Positions 23,101-34,779 of a stretch of DNA of 64,000 bases are shown here, piece after piece (the stretch's first letter is position 1; every line of letters begins with the position of its first letter). Both the position numbers and the translations under genes were made by a program. Origin of the DNA: Eledone cirrhosa (lineage: Eukaryota > Mollusca > Cephalopoda > Octopoda > Eledonidae); contig OZ024745.1 in NCBI GenBank assembly GCA_964016885.1, forward strand, positions 54,352,300-54,416,299, in the 5' to 3' direction. Below the pieces are notes generated by a model. That model worked only from the letters and a program-made list of their open reading frames with translations. It was not told the origin of the DNA and ran no database searches.

Positions 23101-24500
23101 TTGATGTTAGTGTTGGTGTTATTGATAATATTGTTGTTGGTGGTGTTGGTGTTGTTGTTGGTGTTGGTATTGTTGTTGGTGTTATTGTTGATGTTAGTGT
23201 TGGTGTTTTTGATAATATTGTTGTTGGTGGTGTTGGTGTTGTTGTTGGAGTTATTGTTGATGTTAGTGTTGGTGTTATTGATAATATTGTTGTTAGTGGT
23301 GTTGGTGTTGTTGTTGGAGTTATTGTTGATGTTAGTGTTGGTGTTATTGATAATATTGTTGTTGGTGGTGTTGGTGTTGTTGTTGGAGTTTTTGTTGATG
23401 TTAGTGTTGGTGTTATTGATAATATTGTTGTTAGTGGTGTTGGTGTTGTTGTTGGTGTTATTGTTGATGTTAGTGTTGGTGTTATTGATAATATTGTTGT
23501 TGGTGGTTTTGGTGTTGTTGTTGGTGTTATTGTTGATGTTAGTGTTGGTGTTATTGATAATATTGTTGTTGGTGGTGTTGGTGTTGTTGTTGGAGTTATT
23601 GTTGATGTCAGTGTTGGTGTTATTGATAATATTGTTGTTAGTGGTGTTGGTGTTGTTGATGGTGTTATTGTTGATGTTAGTGTTGGTGTTATTGATAATA
23701 TTGTTGTTGGTGGTGTTGGTGTTGTTGTTGGAGTTATTGTTGATGTTAGTGTTGGTGTTATTGATAATATTGTTGTTGGTGGTGTTGGTGTTGTTGTTGG
23801 TGTTATTGTTGATGTTAGTGTTGGTGTTATTGATAATATTGTTGTTGGTGGTGTTGGTGTTGTTGTTGGAGTTATTGTTGATGTTAGTTTTGGTGTTGTT
23901 GTTGGAGTTATTGTTGATGTTAGTGTTGGTGTTATTGATAATATTGTTGTTGGTGGTGTTGGTGTTGTTGTTGGTGTTGGTATTGTTGTTGGTGTTATTG
24001 TTGATGTTAGTGTTGGTGTTTTTGATAATATTGTTGTTGGTGGTGTTGGTGTTGTTGTTGGAGTTATTGTTGATGTTAGTGTTGGTGTTATTGATAATAT
24101 TGTTGTTAGTGGTGTTGGTGTTGTTGTTGGAGTTATTGTTGATGTTAGTGTTGGTGTTATTGATAATATTGTTGTTGGTGGTGTTGGTGTTGTTGTTGGA
24201 GTTTTTGTTGATGTTAGTGTTGGTGTTATTGATAATATTGTTGTTAGTGGTGTTGGTGTTGTTGTTGGTGTTATTGTTGATGTTAGTGTTGGTGTTATTG
24301 ATAATATTGTTGTTGGTGGTTTTGGTGTTGTTGTTGGTGTTATTGTTGATGTTAGTGTTGGTGTTATTGATAATATTGTTGTTGGTGGTGTTGGTGTTGT
24401 TGTTGGAGTTATTGTTGATGTCAGTGTTGGTGTTATTGATAATATTGTTGTTAGTGGTGTTGGAGTTGTTGATGGTGTTATTGTTGATGTTAGTGTTGGT
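22970..24500 (+). repeat. 813-bp repeat, two copies
   Basis: gttggtattg (23163, 23976), gagtttttgttgatg (about 23386, 24199), ggtggttttgg (about 23503, 24316) and gttgttgatggtg (about 23656, 24469) all repeat at 813 bp. A further gagtttttg at about 24544 is 345 bp on, which is five monomers. The outer limits are approximate. Confidence 0.75.
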
Positions 24501-25013
24501 GTTATTGATAATATTGTTGTTGGTGGTGTTGGTGTTGTTGTTGGAGTTTTTGTTGATGTTAGTGTTGGTGTTATTGATAATATTGTTGTTAGTGGTGTTG
24601 GTGTTGTTGTTGGTGTTATTGTTGATGTTAGTGTTGGTGTTATTGATAATATTGTTGTTGGTGGTTTTGGTGTTGTTGTTGGTGTTATTGTTGATGTTAG
24701 TGTTGGTGTTATTGATAATATTGTTGTTGGTGGTGTTGGTGTTGTTGTTGGAGTTATTGTTGATGTTAGTGTTGGTGTTATTGATAATATTGTTGTTGGT
24801 GGTTTTGGTGTTGTTGTTGGTGTTATTGTTGATGTTAGTGTTGGTGTTATTGATAATATTGTTGTTGGTGGTGTTGGTGTTGTTGTTGGAGTTATTGTTG
24901 ATGTCAGTGTTGGTGTTATTGATAATATTGTTGTTAGTGGTGTTGGAGTTGTTGATGGTGTTATTGTTGATGTTAGTGTTGGTGTTATTGATAATATTGT
25001 TGTTGGTGGTGTT

Positions 25014-26136
25014 GGTGTTGTTGTTGGAGTTATTGTTGTTGTTAGTGTTGGTGTTATTGATAATATTGTTGTTGGTGATGTTGGTGTTGTTGTTGGAGTT
25101 ATTGTTGTTGTTAGTGTTGGTGTTACTGATAATATTGTTGTTGGTGATGTTGGTGTTGTTGTTGGAGTTATTGTTGTTGTTAGTGTTGGTGTTATTGATA
25201 ATATTGTTGTTGGTGATGTTGGTGTTGTTGTTGGAGTTATTGTTGTTGTTAGTGTTGGTGTTATTGATAATATTGTTGTTGGTGATGTTGGTGTTGTTGT
25301 TGGAGTTATTGTTGTTGTTAGTGTTGGTGTTACTGATAATATTGTTGTTGGTGATGCTGGTGTTGTTGTTGGAGTTATTGTTGAGGTTAGTGTTTGTGTT
25401 ACTGATAATATTGTTGTTGGTGGTGTTGGTGTTGTTGTTGGTGTCATTGTTGATGTTAGTGTTGGTGTTATTGATAATATTGTTGTTGGTGATGTTGGAG
25501 TTGTTGTTGGTGTCATTGTTGATGTTAGTGTTGGTGTTATTGATAATATTGTTGTTGGTGATGTTGGTGTTGTTATTGGTGTTATTGTTGATGTTAGTCC
25601 TGGTGTTATTGATAATATTGTTGTTGGTGGTGTTGGTGTTGTTGTTGGGGTTATTGTTGATGTTAGTGTTGGTGTTATTGATAGTATTGTTGTTGGTGGT
25701 GTTGGTGTTGTTGTTGGAGTTATTGTTGATGTTAGTGTTGGTGTTATTGATAATGTTGTTGGTGGTGTTGTTGTTGTTGTTGGTGTTATTGTTGATGTTA
25801 GTCTTGGTGTTACTGATAATATTGTTGTTGGTGGTGTTGGTGTTGTTGTTGGAGTTATTGTTGATGTTAGTGTTGGTGTTACTGATAATATTGTTGTTGG
25901 TGGTGTTGGTGTTGTTGTTGGAGTTATTGTTGATGTTAGTGTTGGTGTTATTGATAATATTGTTGTTGGTGGTGTTGGTGTTGTTGTTGGTGTTATTGTT
26001 GATGTTAGTGTTGGTGTTATTGATAATATTGTTGTTGGTGGTGTTGGTGTTGTTGTTGGAGTTATTGTTGATGTTAGTGTTGGTGTTATTGATAATATTG
26101 TTGTTAGTGGTGTTGGTGTTGTTGTTGGAGTTATTG
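25014..26136 (+). repeat. 1.1-kb segment duplicated from about 3,024 bp upstream (copy 2)
   Basis: The partner of the segment at about 21990. From about 25600 it also begins the longer segment that reappears at the right of cassettes II and III, so two layers of duplication overlap here. Confidence 0.8.
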
Positions 26137-26739
26137 TTGATGTTAGTGTTGGTGTTATTAATAATATTGTTGTTGGTGGTGTTGGTGTTGTTGTTGATGT
26201 TAGTGTTGGTGTTATTGATAATATTGTTGTTGGTGGTGTTGGTGTTGTTGTAGGAGTTATTGTTGATGTTAGTGTTGGTGTTGTTGTTGGTGTTATTGTT
26301 GATGTTAGTGTTGGTGTTATTGATAATATTGTTGTTGGTGGTGTTGGTGTTGTTGTAGGAGTTATTGTTGATGTTAGTGTTGATGTTATTGATAATATTG
26401 TTGTTGGTGGTGTTGGTGTTGTTGTTGGTGTTATTGTTGATGTTAGTGTTGGTGTTATTGATAATATTGTTGTTGGTGGTGTTGGTGTTGTTGTTGGTGT
26501 TATTGTTGATGTTAGTGTTGGTGTTATTGATAATATTGTTGTTGGAGTTATTGTTGATGTTAGTGTTGGTGTTATTGATAATATTGTTGTTGGTGGTGTT
26601 GGTGTTGTTGTTGGTGTTATTGTTGATGTTAGTGTTGGTGTTATTGATAATATTGTTGTTGGTGGTGTTGTTGTTGGAGTTATTGTTGATGTTAGTGTTG
26701 GTGTTATTAATAATATTGTTGTTGGTGGTGTTGGTGTTG

Positions 26740-27190
26740 TTGTTGGTGTTGGTGTTGTTGTTGGTGTTATTGTTGATGTTAGTGTTGGTGTTATTGATAA
26801 TATTGTTGTTGGTGGTGTTGGTGTTGTTGGTGGTGTTGGTGTTGTTGTTGGTGTTATTGTTGATGTTAGTGTTGGTGTTATTGATAATATTGTTGTTGGT
26901 GGTGTTGGTGTTGTTGGTGGTGTTGGTGTTGTTGTTGGTGTTATTGTTGATGTTAGTGTTGGTGTTATTGATAATATTGTTGTTGGTGGTGTTGGTGTTG
27001 TTGGTGGTGTTGGTGTTGTTGTTGGTGTTATTGTTGATGTTAGTGTTGGTGGTGGTGTTGGTGTTGTTGTTGGTGTTGGTGTTGTTGTTGGTGTTATTGT
27101 TGATGTTAGTGTTGGTGTTATTGATAATATTGTTGTTGGTGGTGTTGGTGTTGATGGTGGTGTTGGTGTTGTTGTTGGTGTTATTGTTGA
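26740..27190 (+). repeat. Run of enlarged 87-bp monomers
   Basis: gttggtggtgttggtgttg occurs at 26826, 26913 and 27000, 87 bp apart. Each is a 69-bp monomer with an 18-bp internal duplication of ggtgttggtgtt-type sequence. Flanking variants have gttgatggtgg (about 27150) or lack the attgataat portion. The run is copied at +5,571 and +10,389. Confidence 0.85.
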
Positions 27191-27681
27191 TGTTAGTGTT
27201 GATGTTATTAATAATATTGTTGTTGGTGGTGTTGGTGTTGTTGTTGGTGTTATTGTTGATGTTAGTGTTGGTGTTATTGATAATATTGTTGTTAGTGGTG
27301 TTGGTGTTGTTGTTGGTGTTATTGTTGATGTTAGTGTTGGTGTTATTGATAATATTGTTGTTAGTGGTGTTGGTGTTGTTTTTGGTGTTATTGTTGATGT
27401 TAGTGTTGGTGTTATTGATAATATTGTTGTTAGTGGTGTTGGTGTTGTTGTTGGTGTTATTGTTGATGTTAGTGTTGGTGTTATTGATAATATTGTTGTT
27501 AGTGGTGTTGGTGTTGTTGTTGGAGTTATTGTTGATGTTAGTGTTGGTGTTATTGATAATATTGTTGTTAGTGGTGTTGGTGTTGTTGTTGGAGTTATTG
27601 TTGGTGTTAGTGTTGGTGTTACTGATAATAATGTTGTTAGTGGTGTTTGTGTTGTTGTTGGAGTTATTGTTGATGTTAGTG

Positions 27682-29296
27682 TTGGTGTTGATGTTGGAAT
27701 TGGTGTTGATAATGGTGTTGGTGGTGGTGTTGGTGGTGGTGTTGGTGGTGGTGTTGGTGGCGGTGTTAGTGTTGATATTGGTGTTGGTGGTAGGTATGGT
27801 GTTGGTGGTGTTAGTGTTGATGTTTGTGTTGATGTTGATGTAGGTGTTGGTGTTGATATTGGTGTTGGTGGTGGTGGTGGTGTTGGTGGTGGTGTTGGTG
27901 GTGGTGTTGGTGGTGGTGTTGGTGGCCGTGTTAGTGTTGATATTGATGTTGGTGTTGATATTGGTGTTGGTGGTGGTGTTGGTGGTGGGTGTTGGTGGTG
28001 GTGTTGGTGTTGGTGGTGTTAGTGTTGATGTTTGTGTTGATGTTGATGTTGGTGTTGGTGTTGATATTGGTGTTGGTGGTGGTGTTGGTGGTGGTGTTGG
28101 TGGTGGTGTTGGTGGCGGTGTTGATGTTGATGTTGATGTTGGTGTTGATATTGGTGTTGGTGGTGGTGTTGGTGGTGGTGTTGTTGGTGGTGCTGGTGTT
28201 GGTGGTGTTAGTGTTGATGTTAGTGTAGGTGTTGGTGTTGGCGGTTTTAGTGTTGATGTTAGTGTTGATGTTGGTGTTGGTGTTGATATTGGTGTTGGTG
28301 GTGGTGTTGGTGTTGGTATTGATCCGGAGTTGATGGTGGTGTTGGTGGTGGTGTTAGAGTTGATGTTGATGTTGGTGTTGATATTGGTGTTGGTGTTGGT
28401 GGTGGTGTTGATATTGGTGTTGGTGGTGATGTTGGTGGTGGTGGTGTTGGTGGTGGCGTTGGTGTTGGTGTTGGTGTTGGTGGTGTTGGTGGTGCTGGTG
28501 GTGTTGGTGGTGGTGTTGGTGGTGTTAGTGTTGATGTTTGTGTTGATGTTAGTGTTGATGTTGGTGCTGGTGGTGGTGGTGGTGTTGTTTATGGTGTTGG
28601 TGGTGGTGTTGGTGGTGGTGTTGGTGGTGGTGTTGGTGTTGATATTGGTATTTGTGTTGGTGTTGGTGTTGATATTCATATTGGTGGCGGTGTTAATGGT
28701 GGTGTTGGTGGTGGTGTTGGTGTTGGTATTGGTGGTGGTGTTGGTGGTGGTGTTAGTGTTGATATTGGTACTGGTGGTGGTGTTGGTGCTGGTGTTGGTG
28801 TTGATATTGGTATTGGGGGTAGTGTTGGTGGTGGTGTTGGTGTGATATTGGTATTGGTGGTGGTGTTGGGGGTGGTGTTGGTGTTGATATTGGTATTGGT
28901 GGTGGTGTTGGTGGTTCGTGTTGGTGTTGATATTTGTATTGGTGGTGGTGTTGGTGTTGATATTGGTATTGGTGGTGGTGTTGGTGGTGGTGCTGGTGTT
29001 GATATTGGTATTGGTGGTGGTGATGGTGGTGGTGTTGGTGTTGATATTGGTATTGGTGGTGGTGTTGGTGGTGGTGTTGGTGTTGATATTGGTATTGGTG
29101 GTGGTGATGGTGGTGGTGTTGGTGTTGATATTGGTATTGGTGGTGGTGTTCGTGGTGGTGTTGGTGTTGATATTGTTATTGGTGGTTGTGTGGGGGTGGT
29201 GTTGGTGTTGATATTGATGTTGATATTGTTGTTGGTGGTGGTGGTGTTAGTGTTGATGTTTATACTATTGTTAGTTTTGGTGGTGGTGTTGTTGGT
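27682..29296 (+). repeat. A block I
   Basis: The B to A change follows gttgatgttggaattgg. Landmarks in order are gttggtggccgtgttag, gttgatgtttgtg, gatccggagttgatgg (28320-28335), gatattcatattgg (28673-28686), the phase-shifting ggtgtgatattgg (about 28840), ggtggttcgtg, gtgggggtgg (about 29190) and gatgtttatactattg. It keeps the CpG in gatccgg, which cassettes IV-IX read as gatctgg. Confidence 0.9.
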
Positions 29297-29303
29297 GATG
29301 TTA

Positions 29304-29349
29304 GTGTTGATAAAGTTAGTGTCGATATTAATTGGCATTGATGTTAGTG
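29304..29349 (+). repeat. 46-bp A/B junction element, copy 2 (gataaag form)
   Basis: Its core is identical to the copy at 3211. It closes the first full cassette. The direct repeat gatgttagtgttg that brackets the element starts at 29297 and 29340, 43 bp apart. Confidence 0.9.
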
Positions 29350-32300
29350 TTGGTGTTATTGATAATATTGTTGTTGGTGGTGATGGTGTTGTTGTTTGAG
29401 TTATTGTTGATGTTAGTGTTGGCGTTACTGATAATATTGTTGTTGGTGTTGTTGTTGGAGTTATTGTTGATTTTAGTGTTGGTGTTATTGATAATATTGT
29501 TGTTGGTGGTGTTGGTGTTGTTGTTGGTGTTATTGTTGATGTTAGTGTTTGTGTTACTGATAATATTGTTGTTGGTGGTGTTGGTGTTGTTGTTGGTGTT
29601 ATTGTTGATGTTAGTGTTGGTGTTATTGATAATATTGTTGTTGGTGGTGTTGGTGTTGTTGTTGGTGTTATTGTTGATGTTAGTGTTGGTGTTATTGATA
29701 ATATTATTGTTGGTGGTGTTGGTGTTGTTGTTGGTGTTATTGTTGATGTTAGTGTTGGTGTTATTGATAATATTGTTGTTGGTGGTGTTGGTGTTGTTGT
29801 TGGTGTTATTGTTGTTGTTAGTGTTGGTGTTATTGATAATATTGTTGTTGGTGGTGTTGGTGTTGTTGTTGGTGTTATTGTTGATGTTAGTGTTGGTGTT
29901 ATTGATAATATTGTTGTTGGTGGTGTTGGTGTTGTTGTTGGTGTTATTGTTGATGTTAGTGTTGGTGTTATTGATAATATTGTTGTTGGTGGTGTTGGTG
30001 TTGTTGTTGGTGTTATTGTTGTTGTTAGTGTTGGTGTTATTGATAATATTGTTGTTGGTGGTGTTGGTGTTGTTGTTGGTGTTATTGTTGATGTTAGTGT
30101 TGGTGTTATTGATCATATTGTTGTTGGTGTTGTTGGTGTTGTTGTTGGAGTTATTGTTGTTGTTAGTGTTGGTGTTATTGATAATATTGTTGTTGGTGGT
30201 GTTGGTGTTGTTGTTGGTGTTATTGTTGATGTTAGTGTTGGTGTTAGTGTTGGTGTTATTGATAATATTGTTGTTGGTGGTGTTGGTGTTGTTTTTGGAG
30301 TTAGTGTTGTTGTTAGTGTTGGTGTTACTGATAATATTGTTGTTGGTGGTGTTGGTGTTGTTTTTGGAGTTAGTGTTGTTGTTAGTGTTGGTGTTATTGA
30401 TAATATTGTTGTTGGTGGTGTTGGTGTTGTTTTTGGAGTTAGTGTTGTTGTTAGTGTTGGTGTTACTGATAATATTGTTGTTGGTGGTGTTGGTGTTGTT
30501 GTTGGAGTTAGTGTTGTTGTTAGTGTTGGTGTTATTGATAATATTGTTGTTGGTGTTGTTGGTGTTGTTGTTGGTGTTATTGTTGTTGTTATTGTTGGTG
30601 TTATTGATAATATTGTTGTTGGTGGTGTTGGTGTTGTTGTTGGAGTTATTGTTGATGTTAGTGTTGCTGTTATTGATAATATTGTTGTTGGTGGTGTTGG
30701 TGTTGTTGTTGGTGTTATTGTTGATGTTATTGTTCATGTTAGTGTTGGTGTTATTGATAATGTTGTTGTTGGTGGTGTTGGTGTTGTTGTTGGTGTTATT
30801 GTTGATGTTAGTGTTGGTGTTATTGATAATATTGTTGTTGGTGGTGTTGGTGTTGTTGTTGGAGTTAGTGTTGTTGTTAGTGTTGGTGTTATTGATAATA
30901 TTGTTGTTGGTGTTGTTGGTGTTGTTGTTGGTGTTATTGTTGTTGTTATTGTTGGTGTTATTGATAATATTGTTGTTGGTGGTGTTGGTGTTGTTGTTGG
31001 AGTTATTGTTGATGTTAGTATTGCTGTTATTGATAATATTGTTGTTGGTGGTGTTGGTGTTGTTGTTGGTGTTATTGTTGATGTTATTGTTGATGTTAGT
31101 GTTGGTGTTATTGATAATGTTGTTGTTGGTGGTGTTGGTGTTGTTGTTGGTGTTATTGTTGATGTTAGTGTTGGTGTTATTGATAATATTGTTGTTGGTG
31201 GTGTTGGTGTTGTTGTTGGGGTTATTGTTGATGTTAGTGTTGGTGTTATTGATAGTATTGTTGTTGGTGGTGTTGGTGTTGTTGTTGGAGTTATTGTTGA
31301 TGTTAGTGTTGGTGTTATTGATAATGTTGTTGGTGGTGTTGTTGTTGTTGTTGGTGTTATTGTTGATGTTAGTCTTGGTGTTACTGATAATATTGTTGTT
31401 GGTGGTGTTGGTGTTGTTGTTGGAGTTATTGTTGATGTTAGTGTTGGTGTTACTGATAATATTGTTGTTGGTGGTGTTGGTGTTGTTGTTGGAGTTATTG
31501 TTGATGTTAGTGTTGGTGTTATTGATAATATTGTTGTTGGTGGTGTTGGTGTTGTTGTTGGTGTTATTGTTGATGTTAGTGTTGGTGTTATTGATAATAT
31601 TGTTGTTGGTGGTGTTGGTGTTGTTGTTGGAGTTATTGTTGATGTTAGTGTTGGTGTTATTGATAATATTGTTGTTAGTGGTGTTGGTGTTGTTGTTGGA
31701 GTTATTGTTGATGTTAGTGTTGGTGTTATTAATAATATTGTTGTTGGTGGTGTTGGTGTTGTTGTTGATGTTAGTGTTGGTGTTATTGATAATATTGTTG
31801 TTGGTGGTGTTGGTGTTGTTGTAGGAGTTATTGTTGATGTTAGTGTTGGTGTTGTTGTTGGTGTTATTGTTGATGTTAGTGTTGGTGTTATTGATAATAT
31901 TGTTGTTGGTGGTGTTGGTGTTGTTGTAGGAGTTATTGTTGATGTTAGTGTTGATGTTATTGATAATATTGTTGTTGGTGGTGTTGGTGTTGTTGTTGGT
32001 GTTATTGTTGATGTTAGTGTTGGTGTTATTGATAATATTGTTGTTGGTGGTGTTGGTGTTGTTGTTGGTGTTATTGTTGATGTTAGTGTTGGTGTTATTG
32101 ATAATATTGTTGTTGGAGTTATTGTTGATGTTAGTGTTGGTGTTATTGATAATATTGTTGTTGGTGGTGTTGGTGTTGTTGTTGGTGTTATTGTTGATGT
32201 TAGTGTTGGTGTTATTGATAATATTGTTGTTGGTGGTGTTGTTGTTGGAGTTATTGTTGATGTTAGTGTTGGTGTTATTAATAATATTGTTGTTGGTGGT

Positions 32301-33252
32301 GTTGGTGTTGTTGTTGGTGTTGGTGTTGTTGTTGGTGTTATTGTTGATGTTAGTGTTGGTGTTATTGATAATATTGTTGTTGGTGGTGTTGGTGTTGTTG
32401 GTGGTGTTGGTGTTGTTGTTGGTGTTATTGTTGATGTTAGTGTTGGTGTTATTGATAATATTGTTGTTGGTGGTGTTGGTGTTGTTGGTGGTGTTGGTGT
32501 TGTTGTTGGTGTTATTGTTGATGTTAGTGTTGGTGTTATTGATAATATTGTTGTTGGTGGTGTTGGTGTTGTTGGTGGTGTTGGTGTTGTTGTTGGTGTT
32601 ATTGTTGATGTTAGTGTTGGTGGTGGTGTTGGTGTTGTTGTTGGTGTTGGTGTTGTTGTTGGTGTTATTGTTGATGTTAGTGTTGGTGTTATTGATAATA
32701 TTGTTGTTGGTGGTGTTGGTGTTGATGGTGGTGTTGGTGTTGTTGTTGGTGTTATTGTTGATGTTAGTGTTGATGTTATTAATAATATTGTTGTTGGTGG
32801 TGTTGGTGTTGTTGTTGGTGTTATTGTTGATGTTAGTGTTGGTGTTATTGATAATATTGTTGTTAGTGGTGTTGGTGTTGTTGTTGGTGTTATTGTTGAT
32901 GTTAGTGTTGGTGTTATTGATAATATTGTTGTTAGTGGTGTTGGTGTTGTTTTTGGTGTTATTGTTGATGTTAGTGTTGGTGTTATTGATAATATTGTTG
33001 TTAGTGGTGTTGGTGTTGTTGTTGGTGTTATTGTTGATGTTAGTGTTGGTGTTATTGATAATATTGTTGTTAGTGGTGTTGGTGTTGTTGTTGGAGTTAT
33101 TGTTGATGTTAGTGTTGGTGTTATTGATAATATTGTTGTTAGTGGTGTTGGTGTTGTTGTTGGAGTTATTGTTGGTGTTAGTGTTGGTGTTACTGATAAT
33201 AATGTTGTTAGTGGTGTTTGTGTTGTTGTTGGAGTTATTGTTGATGTTAGTG
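29350..33252 (+). repeat. B block II: 69-bp monomer array
   Basis: The head has private changes: gtgatggtgttg, gttgtttgag and gttgattttag. A module with gtttttggagttagtg and tactgataat alternation follows (about 30290-30470), then two copies of a 357-bp unit at 30501 and 30858. From about 31171 it matches the tail of cassette I. gatcatattg (30111) is a usable SNP marker shared with cassettes III, IV, VII and VIII. Confidence 0.9.
30501..31215 (+). repeat. 357-bp higher-order repeat, two copies
   Basis: gttggagttagtg begins units at 30501 and 30858. The unit is five 69-bp monomers plus 12 bp (the gatgttattgttcatg or gatgttattgttgatg insertion). Copy 1 has ttcatg and copy 2 ttgatg. The same pair recurs in cassette III, and three copies occur in cassette IV. 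Confidence 0.85.
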
Positions 33253-34733
33253 TTGGTGTTGATGTTGGAATTGGTGTTGATATTGGTGTTGGTGGTGGTG
33301 TTGGTGGTGGTGTTGGTGGTGGTGTTGGTGGTGGTGTTGGTGGTGGTGTTGGTGGCCGTGTTAGTGTTGATATTGATGTTGGTGTTGATATTGGTGTTGG
33401 TGGTGGTGTTGGTGGTGGGTGTTGGTGGTGGTGTTGGTGTTGGTGGTGTTAGTGTTGATGTTTGTGTTGATGTTGATGTTGGTGTTGGTGTTGATATTGG
33501 TGTTGGTGGTGGTGTTGGTGGTGGTGTTGGTGGTGGTGTTGGTGGCGGTGTTGATGTTGATGTTGATGTTGGTGTTGATATTGGTGTTGGTGGTGGTGTT
33601 GGTGGTGGTGTTGTTGGTGGTTCTGGTGTTGGTGGTGTTAGTGTTGATGTTAGTGTAGGTGTTGGTGTTGGCGGTTTTAGTGTTGATGTTAGTGTTGATG
33701 TTGGTGTTGGTGTTGATATTGGTGTTGGTGGTGGTGTTGGTGTTGGTATTGATCCGGAGTTGATGGTGGTGTTGGTGGTGGTGTTAGAGTTGATGTTGAT
33801 GTTGGTGTTGATATTGGTGTTGGTGTTGGTGGTGGTGTTGATATTGGTGTTGGTGGTGATGTTGGTGGTGGTGGTGTTGGTGGTGGTGTTGGTGTTGGTG
33901 TTGGTGTTGGTGGTGTTGGTGGTGCTGGTGGTGTTGGTGGTGGTGTTGGTGGTGTTAGTGTTGATGTTTGTGTTGATGTTAGTGTTGATGTTGGTGCTGG
34001 TGGTGGTGGTGGTGTTGTTTATGGTGTTGGTGGTGGTGTTGGTGGTGGTGTTGGTGGTGGTGTTGGTGTTGATATTGGTATTTGTGTTGGTGTTGGTGTT
34101 GATATTCATATTGGTGGCGGTGTTAATGGTGGTGTTGGTGGTGGTGTTGGTGTTGGTATTGGTGGTGGTGTTGGTGGTGGTGTTAGTGTTGATATTGGTA
34201 CTGGTGGTGGTGTTGGTGCTGGTGTTGGTGTTGATATTGGTATTGGGGGTAGTGTTGGTGGTGGTGTTGGTGTGATATTGGTATTGGTGGTGGTGTTGGG
34301 GGTGGTGTTGGTGTTGATATTGGTATTGGTGGTGGTGTTGGTGGTTCGTGTTGGTGTTGATATTTGTATTGGTGGTGGTGTTGGTGTTGATATTGGTATT
34401 GGTGGTGGTGTTGGTGGTGGTGCTGGTGTTGATATTGGTATTGGTGGTGGTGATGGTGGTGGTGTTGGTGTTGATATTGGTATTGGTGGTGGTGTTGGTG
34501 GTGGTGTTGGTGTTGATATTGGTATTGGTGGTGGTGATGGTGGTGGTGTTGGTGTTGATATTGGTATTGGTGGTGGTGTTCGTGGTGGTGTTGGTGTTGA
34601 TATTGTTATTGGTGGTTGTGTGGGGGTGGTGTTGGTGTTGATATTGATGTTGATATTGTTGTTGGTGGTGGTGGTGTTAGTGTTGATGTTTATACTATTG
34701 TTAGTTTTGGTGGTGGTGTTGTTGGTGATGTTA
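31171..34733 (+). repeat. 3.6-kb segmental duplication, copy 2 of 3
   Basis: It lies 5,571 bp to the right of the copy at about 25600, less a 141-bp A-block deletion. Against copy 3, the stretch 31936-34275 has the same length. I see almost no differences there; one is gataatattg at about 32988, which reads gataataatg in copy 3. Confidence 0.85.
33253..34726 (+). repeat. A block II
   Basis: It has the same order of landmarks as A block I (gatccggag at about 33751, gatattcatattgg at 34103) but is 141 bp shorter near its start. It reads ggttctggtg where block I has ggtgctggtg. Confidence 0.9.
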
Positions 34734-34779
34734 GTGTTGATAAAGTTAGTGTCGATATTAATTGGCATTGATGTTAGTG
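34734..34779 (+). repeat. 46-bp A/B junction element, copy 3 (gataaag form)
   Basis: The core is identical to copies 1 and 2. It lies 5,430 bp from copy 2. Confidence 0.9.

Larger units (their letters stand above)
3257..27681 (+). repeat. B block I: 69-bp monomer array, about 24.4 kb
   Basis: The monomer is 23 triplets long, nearly all ending in T, with landmarks attgataatattg, ggtggtgttggtg, gttattgttgatg and ttagtgttggtg. For example, attgata at 3541 and attgatag at 3610 are 69 bp apart. That period gives roughly 350 copies. Recurrent variants are ggt/gga before gttattg, attgat/actgat, ggtggt/ggtgat/agtggt, and gatgttagt/gttgttagt. Several higher-order duplications lie inside and are listed separately. 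Stop-free frames on both strands follow from the triplet-sized period. Variants hit all codon positions and a 1-bp loss at about 7380 shifts the frame, so I do not call a gene. Confidence 0.95.
25600..29303 (+). repeat. 3.7-kb segmental duplication, copy 1 of 3 (tail of cassette I)
   Basis: The stretch from the monomer with ttggggttat (25645) to the junction at 29304 recurs at +5,571 bp and again 4,818 bp after that. Markers are the ttggggttat word, the triple 87-bp monomer run and the whole A block. This copy carries a 141-bp A-block stretch (within about 27700-27920) that the other two lack. Confidence 0.85.
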
